Assembly (NCBI GenBank): GCA_004213025.1
Contig: SHBC01000073.1
Location: forward strand, 1-6,024
Direction: 5' to 3'
DNA: 6,024 nucleotides
DNA from: SAR116 cluster bacterium
Lineage (GTDB): Bacteria > Pseudomonadota > Alphaproteobacteria > Puniceispirillales > Puniceispirillaceae
Shown here: one piece after another, positions 1 to 5,057 of the stretch
Numbering within the stretch: the stretch's first letter is position 1
Layout of the letters: the number at the start of each line of letters is the position of its first letter
Translations under genes and position numbers: made by a program
Notes under the pieces: model-generated
The model's input: only the letters and a program-made list of their open reading frames with translations
The model's database searches: none
What the model was told of the DNA's origin: nothing

Positions 1-2
1 GC

Positions 3-788
3 GAATCGGCCGCCATGGCAGCCGAGGTTGACGCGCGGGTGATCGACGCCTCGTCGGCGCACCGGACAGCTGATGGCTGGGCCTATGGGTTTGCCGAACT
101 TTCGGCAGATACCCGCGCAAAGATTGTCGGTGCACGCCAGATCAGCAATCCGGGGTGCTATCCAACAGGGTTTCTGGCGCTGGCACGCCCGCTGGTCGAT
201 GCCGGGCTGCTGCCTGCCGACGCGGCGCTGACTGTGCCGGCGGTCTCCGGCTATAGCGGTGGCGGCAAGGGCATGATTGCGCGGCACGAGGCTGGCGATC
301 TGCCGCCACATGGCGCCTATGGCCTGGCGATGGCGCACAAGCATCTTCCCGAGATGGCGCATTATGCCGGCCTGACGACACCGCCGATCTTCATGCCGTC
401 GGTCGGGTCTTTTTATGCTGGCATGCTGGTGCATCTGCCACTCCATGCGGCGCAGCTTTCAAGATCCGTGTCGCCTGCCGACCTCTATGACGTTCTGGCA
501 GCGCATTATGAGGGTACGCAATTTGTGCGTATGGGGGCGGCACGTGCGGGTGACCCGGACACAGCGGCGCTGATGCTTGATGCCTCGGCGCTTGCCGGCA
601 GTGACCATCTCGAGATGTTTGTTTTTGCGAATAAGGATGCCAGCCAGTTCTGGCTGACGGCGCGGCTCGACAACCTCGGCAAGGGGGCGTCGGGCGCGGC
701 GGTGCAGAATATGAATATCGCGCTTGGCTTTGATGAAACGACTGGCCTGAATGTCACTGGCCTGAATGTCACTGGCCTGACAGTCTGA
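3..788 (+). CDS. argC: N-acetyl-gamma-glutamyl-phosphate reductase, type 2 (5' truncated by window edge)
   Basis: This enzyme carries out the NADPH-dependent reduction of N-acetylglutamyl phosphate to N-acetylglutamate semialdehyde, a cytoplasmic step of arginine synthesis. The reading frame is open to the left edge. The first in-frame ATG (15) is internal, because family-like sequence (VIDASSAHRT) follows at once and the N-terminal nucleotide-binding glycine motif is missing. The active-site cysteine lies in SNPGCYPTGF (Cys codon 156-158). The glycine-rich SGYSGGGKGMI and the AHKHLPEM motif, which holds the conserved histidine region, follow at about 249-350. These motifs and the spacing fit the short type 2 ArgC of about 310 residues. 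About 261 residues are visible, so roughly 50 lie upstream. The usual C-terminal DETTGL is followed here by about a dozen extra residues made by a 15-bp tandem repeat. The stop TGA is at 786-788, ten bases before the next gene. Confidence 0.95.
   Translation, partial: ESAAMAAEVDARVIDASSAHRTADGWAYGFAELSADTRAKIVGARQISNPGCYPTGFLALARPLVDAGLLPADAALTVPAVSGYSGGGKGMIARHEAGDLPPHGAYGLAMAHKHLPEMAHYAGLTTPPIFMPSVGSFYAGMLVHLPLHAAQLSRSVSPADLYDVLAAHYEGTQFVRMGAARAGDPDTAALMLDASALAGSDHLEMFVFANKDASQFWLTARLDNLGKGASGAAVQNMNIALGFDETTGLNVTGLNVTGLTV
741..785 (+). repeat. 15-bp tandem repeat, three copies, at the 3' end of argC
   Basis: Three head-to-tail copies of ACTGGCCTGAATGTC lie at 741-755, 756-770 and 771-785. 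The first two are identical. The third differs at two bases near its end (ACAGTC for AATGTC). The period is a multiple of three, so the frame is kept and the protein reads TGLNV, TGLNV, TGLTV just before the stop. Type 2 ArgC proteins usually end close to ETTGL, so the repeat seems to have grown from the native last codons by slippage. Confidence 0.9.
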
Positions 789-798
789 CGGGGCCATC

Positions 799-1614
799 AT
801 GACCGCGCCGCTTGATGATTCTGTCTATCTTGCCGCGCAGTCGGACGCGCAGCGCGCCGCCGACTATCCCTATGCCGCGCCCGAGGGGGCCTTTGTCCTG
901 AAGGCAGGCCGCCTGACCGCGCTTGATGATCCGGCACTGCTTGCCGGCCGTACGGCGGTGCTGTCGGTCGGATCAAACCGGGCCCCGATACAGCTGCATC
1001 GCAAGTTTGGTGATGGTGCCATTGTTCCGGTGACGCCGGCCATCCTTCATGATTGCGATATCGTCCATGCCGCGACGGTCAGCTATTACGGCGCCGTGTC
1101 CTGCACCGCCTTTCCGTCCCGCGGCACCGATGTGATGCTGAATGTTGCCTGGCTGGATGACTCGCAGCTGGCGATCATGCACCGCACAGAGGCGGTTGGC
1201 GTCGCCTATGACTATGTGCGGATGCTGACCGGCACGGTGACGCATCTACCGGTGCCTACCGCTGGCGGCGATATTGTCGCGGCGGCGCAGCCTGTCTTCG
1301 GCTACAGCGCGCGAAGCGGTGTTCTCGATCTTGGTGCCGGTCAGCCTGGCGGGCTGAGCCGTATTCCGGCGCGCAACCGCCAGTTCCCGACGCTGGCACA
1401 GGATTCGGCGGCGGCGCTGGTGCAGGCCTTCATCGCCGGTGTTGAACCTGCACTCGGTCTCGGGCCGGATCGTGACAGCTTCATCGGCCGGGTGACGGGT
1501 GACAAGGATTGCCGCCTGATGGTGAACAGGCGTCTCAATGACCGCGCCATACATGCCGCCGGCCCCTGGAAGGTGCAGCGCGTCGAGGCGGATGATATCG
1601 CCGCCTTTCTGTAG
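799..1614 (+). CDS. Conserved-looking protein of unknown function; possible gamma-glutamylcyclotransferase-like fold
   Basis: This is a 271-residue soluble protein with no signal peptide or membrane segment. I do not recognise it as a named family. Its central part resembles the gamma-glutamylcyclotransferase (GGCT) fold in motif order. VLSVGSN (54-60) with IQLHRKFG (64-71) would match the YGSN...L..RF substrate loop, AILHDCDIVHA (81-91) and SYYGAVSCTAFPS (95-107) would match the following strands, and WLDDSQLAIMHRTEAVGVAYDYV (118-140) would match the segment with the catalytic glutamate (Glu131 here). The tyrosine before GSN is valine. The C-terminal half (about 145-271) has an unassigned segment, GGLSRIPARNRQFPTL (184-199). 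ATG 799 starts ten bases after the argC stop, behind a weak GGGG at 790-793, so the two are probably co-transcribed. The coding frame is well supported; the function is inference only. Confidence 0.85.
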   Translation: MTAPLDDSVYLAAQSDAQRAADYPYAAPEGAFVLKAGRLTALDDPALLAGRTAVLSVGSNRAPIQLHRKFGDGAIVPVTPAILHDCDIVHAATVSYYGAVSCTAFPSRGTDVMLNVAWLDDSQLAIMHRTEAVGVAYDYVRMLTGTVTHLPVPTAGGDIVAAAQPVFGYSARSGVLDLGAGQPGGLSRIPARNRQFPTLAQDSAAALVQAFIAGVEPALGLGPDRDSFIGRVTGDKDCRLMVNRRLNDRAIHAAGPWKVQRVEADDIAAFL

Positions 1615-1697
1615 ATCTCAGCTGGCGAGATGTGGCAGCACCAGCCCGCGCGTCTGTAGATATCAGCTGGCCAGATGCGTCAGCACCAGGCCGGCCG
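1608..1697. repeat. 45-bp imperfect tandem duplication at the convergent junction (ubiA 3' end copied)
   Basis: Copy 1 (1608-1652) and copy 2 (1653-1697) are adjacent and match at 38 of 45 positions by hand alignment. On the minus strand, copy 2 encodes the true UbiA end, TAGLVLTHLAS and stop. Copy 1 encodes TRGLVLPHLAS and stop, and lies in frame 45 bases beyond the real stop. On the plus strand, each copy begins TCTGTAGAT. The TAG in copy 1 (1612-1614) ends the upstream protein gene, and a second in-frame TAG is at 1657-1659. The unit therefore spans the ends of both convergent genes, which would have been about 3 bp apart before the duplication. Confidence 0.9.
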
Positions 1698-2655
1698 TCA
1701 GGATCAGCCCGGCATCGCGGTTCGACTGGAACAGCCGCAATGCGCCGGCCGGATCATCCGCCTTCAGCCGACGTATCTGCCAGCGAAGATGGATCGCCAT
1801 CACCGCCAGCCCGCCAAGCCATGGTCCCGGCCCGATCAACATCCAGAACCCGCCACCAAGCCCGAGAATGGCAAGGGCATAGGCCACCGAAACGCCGGCT
1901 TTCAGATGTCTGCCAAGCCCCAATGCCGATGATTTGACCCCGGCGATGCGGTCATCGGCCATATCCTGAACAGCATAGATCGTGTCATAGCCGAAGACCC
2001 AGGCCACGCTGCCGGCATAGACAGCCAGCAGGGCCGCCGGCGGAAATGCGATAGCTGCCTCGATCTCGGCCGCCGCCGCCCAGCCAAGCGGCACCCCCCA
2101 TGAAAAGGTCAGGCCAAGCACCGCCTGCGGCCACCAGGTCACCCGTTTGGCAAGCGGATAGAGGATGACCAGGGGAAGCGCGGCGATACCGGTCAGGATC
2201 GCGCCAAGGGGAAGGCGCACAAGAACCGCCAGCCCCAGAAGGCCAAGCAGCGCCAGAAAGCCGAATGCGGCGGCGATTCCGACGGTGCCGGCGGCCAGCG
2301 GCCGGCCGGCGGTGCGCTCGACCCTCTGGTCGAGCCGCCGGTCCCACAGATCATTGATCACACAGCCGGCGGCGCGAGTCGTCACCGCGCCGACCAGAAA
2401 CAGCATCATCAACTCGACCATCCTGCCGGTCCCGCTGGCGGTGGCCGGAATGATCCACCATCCTGGTAGCAACAACAGCCACCACCCGATAGGCCGGTCA
2501 AATCTGGCCAGCAGGATGTAGGGATGAAACGGGCGCGGCAGCCGGCGCCACCACCCGCGCGGGTCGATGTCGGTATGCCGGCGCGGCGCGGCATCGCCTG
2601 ATCTGGCATCTCCTGATGATGTGGATTTGGCGGTGTCTTTCATGTGGACCACCAT
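1663..2655 (-). CDS. ubiA: 4-hydroxybenzoate polyprenyltransferase
   Basis: This is an integral inner-membrane prenyltransferase. It joins a polyprenyl diphosphate tail to 4-hydroxybenzoate in ubiquinone synthesis. After a polar N-terminal stretch of about 33 residues, HPYILLARFDRPIGWWLLLLPGWW (44-67) is typical of UbiA. The first aspartate-rich motif, NDLWDRRLD (101-109), and the second, YDTIYAVQDMADD (223-235), bind the Mg-diphosphate. Several hydrophobic helices lie between and after them. The length of 330 residues is slightly above the usual 290-320 because of the N-terminal extension. Two starts are possible. ATG at 2655-2653 is given here, with AAGG about 13 bases upstream. ATG at 2643-2641 gives 326 residues and has GGTGG at closer spacing. 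The gene converges with the unknown protein gene and diverges from rsmE. Prenyl chain length cannot be read from the sequence. Confidence 0.95.
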   Translation of the reverse strand: MVVHMKDTAKSTSSGDARSGDAAPRRHTDIDPRGWWRRLPRPFHPYILLARFDRPIGWWLLLLPGWWIIPATASGTGRMVELMMLFLVGAVTTRAAGCVINDLWDRRLDQRVERTAGRPLAAGTVGIAAAFGFLALLGLLGLAVLVRLPLGAILTGIAALPLVILYPLAKRVTWWPQAVLGLTFSWGVPLGWAAAAEIEAAIAFPPAALLAVYAGSVAWVFGYDTIYAVQDMADDRIAGVKSSALGLGRHLKAGVSVAYALAILGLGGGFWMLIGPGPWLGGLAVMAIHLRWQIRRLKADDPAGALRLFQSNRDAGLILTAGLVLTHLAS

Positions 2656-2746
2656 TAGCGCAGTTTGCCTTTTACGTACAGCCGGCCAACATGGCGATGG
2701 CAGGCTTGGCGGTGGTTGGCTTGCAAAGCGGCGCGGTGCGCCCTAA
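2656..2746. promoter_or_regulatory. Divergent intergenic region between ubiA and rsmE
   Basis: These 91 bases separate the starts of two divergent genes, so at least one promoter in each direction is expected here. I see no pair of -35 and -10 hexamers close to consensus on either strand. The most AT-rich part is 2664-2678 (TTTGCCTTTTACGTA). TTGGC occurs at 2706 and 2716 as a short direct repeat. A small perfect inverted repeat at 2730-2742 lies against the rsmE start. Confidence 0.4.
2730..2742 (+). promoter_or_regulatory. Short perfect hairpin just upstream of the rsmE start
   Basis: GGCGC (2730-2734) and GCGCC (2738-2742) form a 5-bp all-GC stem with a GGT loop, ending four bases before ATG 2747. 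It fills the position where a Shine-Dalgarno sequence would be, and none is visible. It could limit ribosome access, or be chance in GC-rich DNA. Confidence 0.35.
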
Positions 2747-3505
2747 ATGTGCCAGATGACCGCACCAGCCGCCAGCGCCCGACTGTTCGTCGCCGATGAA
2801 CTTGCCGCCGAAACCTCCATCCAGCCATCGAAAGAGCAGCAGCATTATTTGCTGAATGTGATGCGCTGCCGGGATGGCGAGAGAGTGCTTGTCTTCAATG
2901 GCCGTGACGGCGAATGGCAGGCCGAGATTCGACGTGAGGGCCGGCGTGAATGCCAGCTTGTCATACGGCAGGTGACGCGCGCGCAGACATCCAGCCCCGA
3001 TCTGTGGCTGCTTTTCGCACCGGTGAAGAAGGCGCGGCTTGATTTCATCGCGCAGAAAGCGTCCGAGATGGGATGCAGTCGCATCTGGCCGGTCCGCACC
3101 GAACATTGCCAGATATCGCGGGTGAATGATGATCGCATGCTGGCCAACGCCATCGAGGCGGCCGAGCAGACCGAACGGCTCGATATAGCCGAGACCATGC
3201 CATTTACCGACCTTGCGGCGGCACTCGACAGCTGCGAGACGGACCGGCACATCATCTTCTGCGACGAGGCCAGCGCCGGTGATGCCGACATGAACGCCGT
3301 CCGCGTTCTGACCGCGGCGGCGCCGATTTCGCGCGCGGCGTTGCTGATCGGCCCCGAGGGCGGATTTTCCGACTCTGAACGGGCGATGATTTCTGATCGT
3401 CAAAATAGTTTGAAACTTTCGCTTGGCCCGCGCATATTGCGCGCCGATACGGCGGCCATTGCGGCCCTTGCCTGTTTTCAATCGGTGTGTGGAGACTGGG
3501 GCTGA
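2747..3505 (+). CDS. rsmE: 16S rRNA (uracil(1498)-N(3))-methyltransferase
   Basis: This enzyme uses S-adenosylmethionine to methylate N3 of U1498 in 16S rRNA on the assembled 30S subunit. The N-terminal PUA-like RNA-binding part includes ARLFV (11-15), HYLLNVMR (33-40) and VLVFNGRDGEW (47-57). The C-terminal SPOUT knot carries KKARLDFIAQKASEMG (94-109), EAAEQTERLD (137-146), LIGPEGGFSDSE (200-211) and SLGPRILRADTA (225-236), the SAM-binding signature. At 252 residues the length is normal. ATG 2747 is used, but ATG 2756 (MTAPAASARLFV) is equally possible because neither has a clear ribosome binding site. A 3' part of the gene (about 3390-3420) is clearly AT-richer than the rest and holds a promoter-like sequence. 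The stop overlaps a short ORF as TGATG. The gene is probably transcribed with gshA. Confidence 0.95.
   Translation: MCQMTAPAASARLFVADELAAETSIQPSKEQQHYLLNVMRCRDGERVLVFNGRDGEWQAEIRREGRRECQLVIRQVTRAQTSSPDLWLLFAPVKKARLDFIAQKASEMGCSRIWPVRTEHCQISRVNDDRMLANAIEAAEQTERLDIAETMPFTDLAAALDSCETDRHIIFCDEASAGDADMNAVRVLTAAAPISRAALLIGPEGGFSDSERAMISDRQNSLKLSLGPRILRADTAAIAALACFQSVCGDWG
3410..3438 (+). promoter_or_regulatory. Candidate sigma-70 promoter inside the 3' end of rsmE
   Basis: TTGAAA (3410-3415) matches the -35 consensus at 5 of 6 bases. After exactly 17 bases comes CATATT (3433-3438), which matches the -10 at 4 of 6. The site lies in an AT-rich patch within otherwise GC-rich coding DNA and would start transcription near 3445, upstream of the short ORF and gshA. 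It could give gshA expression independent of rsmE. The same bases encode the conserved LKLSLGPRIL of RsmE, so they are also constrained by the protein. Confidence 0.35.
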
Positions 3506-3606
3506 TGCCAGGTGCCCTGAAACCGGCCCAGCCTGCCTTCCATCACCACCCCGACGCCCCGGGCCGCAATTCGCGGGGCATCAAGCAAGGGACGGACCGG
3601 CCTTGA
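3505..3606 (+). CDS. Short ORF (33 residues) bridging rsmE and gshA; possible coupling or leader peptide
   Basis: The ORF starts at ATG 3505-3507, whose A is the last base of the rsmE stop (TGATG). It ends at TGA 3604-3606, which overlaps the proposed TTG start of gshA (3603-3605) as TTGA. It thus fills the rsmE-gshA gap with no untranslated base. The peptide begins MPGALKPAQPAFHHHP, is rich in proline and basic residues and has no cysteine, membrane segment or recognisable domain. A ribosome leaving rsmE could restart here and be delivered to the gshA start. This is inference from the geometry. A chance ORF of this length is common in GC-rich DNA, so whether it is translated is open. Confidence 0.35.
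   Translation: MPGALKPAQPAFHHHPDAPGRNSRGIKQGTDRP
3556..3579 (+). other. Stem-loop in the rsmE-gshA spacer
   Basis: GCCCCG (3556-3561) can pair with CGGGGC (3574-3579), giving a 6-bp GC stem with a 12-base loop. No T-run follows, so it is not an intrinsic terminator. It ends 7 bases before the AAGGGA (3587-3592) that would serve gshA, so it could affect initiation there. Confidence 0.35.
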
Positions 3607-4973
3607 CGCACGACCACCACGACGATCCCGTAGATGTCGGGCAGATGATCGCCTGGATTGCCGGCGGCGAAACGCCTGTCAGCGATCAGAAGATCGGCAC
3701 CGAGCATGAAAAATTCCTCTTCCACCGGCATAATCTTGCGCCGGTCGCCTATGAGGGCGAGTCCGGCATCGGCGCGCTGCTTGAACGGTTGCTGACCGAA
3801 CTTGGGCCGGACGCCGAACCGATCATGGAAAAGGGCAATATCATCGGCATCACCGATGCCGATGGTGGCGCCGTGTCGCTTGAGCCCGGCGGCCAGCTTG
3901 AGCTGTCAGGGGCGCCGCTGGACGATATCCACCAGACCTGCAACGAGACCGGCCGCCATCTGCGGCATATGAAGGCGGCGGCGTCACCGCTCGATATCGG
4001 CATGCTTGGCATCGGCTATCATCCGACGGCGCGGCGCGAGGATATCAGCTTCATGCCAAAAGGGCGGTACCGCATCATGAGCCGCCACATGCCAAAGGTC
4101 GGCACGCTTGGCCTCGATATGATGCTGCGCACCTGCACGGTGCAGGTGAATCTCGATTTTTCCGACGAGGCCGATATGCGGCGCAAGTTCCGCACGTCGC
4201 TGGCGCTGCAGCCGGTGGCAACGGCCCTGTTCGCGAATTCACCCTTCAAGGATGGCGCCCCATCTGGCTGGCTGTCGACACGGGCGCAGGCCTGGACCGA
4301 TACCGACGCCGCCCGCAGCGGTGTGCCGGCATGTGTTTTTGATGACTATTTCGGCTATGAACAGTGGATTGACTATATTCTTGATGTGCCGATGTATTTC
4401 CTGCATCGCGGCGATGATTACATCGACGTTGCCGGCCGGTCATTCCGGGACTTCATGGACGGCATGCTGACCGGTTTCGAGGGCCAGATGCCAAGCATGG
4501 GTGATTTCCAGGATCATATCACCACCGCCTTCCCGGAGGTGCGGCTGAAGAGGTTCCTTGAGATGCGCGGCGCCGATGGCGGCGCGTGGGGCAATATCTG
4601 CGCCCTGCCGGCTTTCTGGGTCGGGCTTCTGTATGACGAGCAGGCGCTGGAGGAAGCGGCGGCGCTGGCGGCACCGCTGAACGCCAATGACGTGATGGAG
4701 GCGCGGCTGTCGGTGTCGCGTGACGGTCTTCGCGGCCAGCTTGGCGGCAGGGAGGTTCACGATCTGGCGGCAAAGCTTGTTGATATGGCATCGGCCGGTC
4801 TGCGCCGCCGCGCCCGCATTGATGACAGCGGTGGTGATGAGACCGGATATCTGGCGCCGCTCCGCAACGCCATCGCAAGTGGCGAGACGCCGGCGGAACG
4901 GCTGCTGCGGCTGCATCGCGACTCATGGGGCGGCGACCTTACGCAGATTTTCGAAGCCGAGAGATATTCATGA
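3603..4973 (+). CDS. gshA: Glutamate-cysteine ligase, class II (plant/alphaproteobacterial type)
   Basis: This enzyme performs the ATP-dependent joining of the glutamate gamma-carboxyl to cysteine, the first step of glutathione synthesis, in the cytoplasm. Signature segments, numbered from the TTG start, are IGTEHEKF (31-38), SLEPGGQLELSG (92-103), MPKGRYRIM (151-159) and MLRTCTVQVNLDF (174-186), followed by LQPVATALFANSPF. The first two contain acidic residues of the metal/ATP and glutamate site. An upstream ATG (3423) would run 83 bases into rsmE and add 60 residues of low-complexity, non-family sequence. TTG 3603 gives 456 residues, the normal family length, with AAGGGA at 3587-3592 ten bases before it. 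The next ATG (3645) would leave only 16 residues before IGTEHEKF. The N-terminus, MTHDHHDD, is unusually rich in His and Asp. The last codons overlap another short ORF as ATGA. Confidence 0.95.
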   Translation: MTHDHHDDPVDVGQMIAWIAGGETPVSDQKIGTEHEKFLFHRHNLAPVAYEGESGIGALLERLLTELGPDAEPIMEKGNIIGITDADGGAVSLEPGGQLELSGAPLDDIHQTCNETGRHLRHMKAAASPLDIGMLGIGYHPTARREDISFMPKGRYRIMSRHMPKVGTLGLDMMLRTCTVQVNLDFSDEADMRRKFRTSLALQPVATALFANSPFKDGAPSGWLSTRAQAWTDTDAARSGVPACVFDDYFGYEQWIDYILDVPMYFLHRGDDYIDVAGRSFRDFMDGMLTGFEGQMPSMGDFQDHITTAFPEVRLKRFLEMRGADGGAWGNICALPAFWVGLLYDEQALEEAAALAAPLNANDVMEARLSVSRDGLRGQLGGREVHDLAAKLVDMASAGLRRRARIDDSGGDETGYLAPLRNAIASGETPAERLLRLHRDSWGGDLTQIFEAERYS

Positions 4974-5038
4974 CGGCGGCGTTTCCCCGAAATCCGGGGA
5001 CCGTGACCGAAAACGCGCTTTCAGGATCGTATATTTAA
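4970..5038 (+). CDS. Short ORF (22 residues) overlapping the gshA stop; doubtful
   Basis: ATG 4970-4972 overlaps the gshA TGA as ATGA, the classic geometry of translational coupling. The frame runs to TAA at 5036-5038, 19 bases before the MFS start. The peptide begins MTAAFPRNPGTVTENAL and matches nothing I know. Most of it covers the hairpin at 4984-5000. It may simply be chance. A role as a leader for the transporter gene is possible but unsupported. Confidence 0.2.
   Translation: MTAAFPRNPGTVTENALSGSYI
4984..5000 (+). terminator. Hairpin after gshA (weak terminator candidate, no T-tract)
   Basis: TCCCCG (4984-4989) pairs perfectly with CGGGGA (4995-5000) around an AAATC loop, 10 bases after the gshA stop. 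The stem is short but GC-rich. The sequence after it is CCGTGACCG, without the T-run of an intrinsic terminator, so it is more likely a transcript-end stabiliser or attenuation element than a strong terminator. Confidence 0.35.
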
Positions 5039-5052
5039 CGACCATTAAGGGG
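5028..5052 (+). promoter_or_regulatory. AT-rich leader of the MFS gene with -10-like box and ribosome binding site
   Basis: TATATT (5030-5035) resembles a -10 box and lies in the only AT-rich patch of the 84-bp spacer. No good -35 is found at 16-18 bases; GTGACC at 5003-5008 is too far away. AAGGGG at 5047-5052 is a strong Shine-Dalgarno sequence five bases before ATG 5058, the best in the window. An independent promoter for the transporter is plausible but not shown. Confidence 0.35.
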
Positions 5053-5057
5053 CCAGG

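Noticed and set aside
15..17. ATG 15 as the argC start
   Set aside because: The frame is open to the window edge and the N-terminal nucleotide-binding region is missing, so this is an internal methionine of a gene cut by the window.
741..785. CRISPR-like or regulatory repeat array
   Set aside because: The units are directly adjacent, 15 bp, in frame and coding. There are no spacers.
1615..1631. ATCTC/GAGAT stem as a bidirectional terminator between the convergent genes
   Set aside because: The stem is only 5 bp with a 7-base loop, has no T-run on either strand and is disrupted in the second copy of the duplication.
2672..3481. Long minus-strand ORF (269 codons) across rsmE
   Set aside because: It is the antisense shadow of a strongly supported RsmE. 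Its translation is rich in Arg, His and Gly with no family motif, as expected for antisense frames in GC-rich genes.
3541..3552. Three His codons in the short ORF as a histidine attenuator leader
   Set aside because: The downstream gene makes gamma-glutamylcysteine and is not in histidine synthesis. There is no terminator/antiterminator pair.
3423..3602. ATG 3423 as the gshA start, giving a 516-residue protein
   Set aside because: It would overlap rsmE by 83 bases and add 60 proline/arginine-rich residues with no resemblance to the family. TTG 3603 gives the normal length.
4440..4926. Overlapping minus-strand ORFs opposite gshA
   Set aside because: They are low-complexity Arg/Pro/Ala/His translations without motifs and are shadows of the gshA frame.
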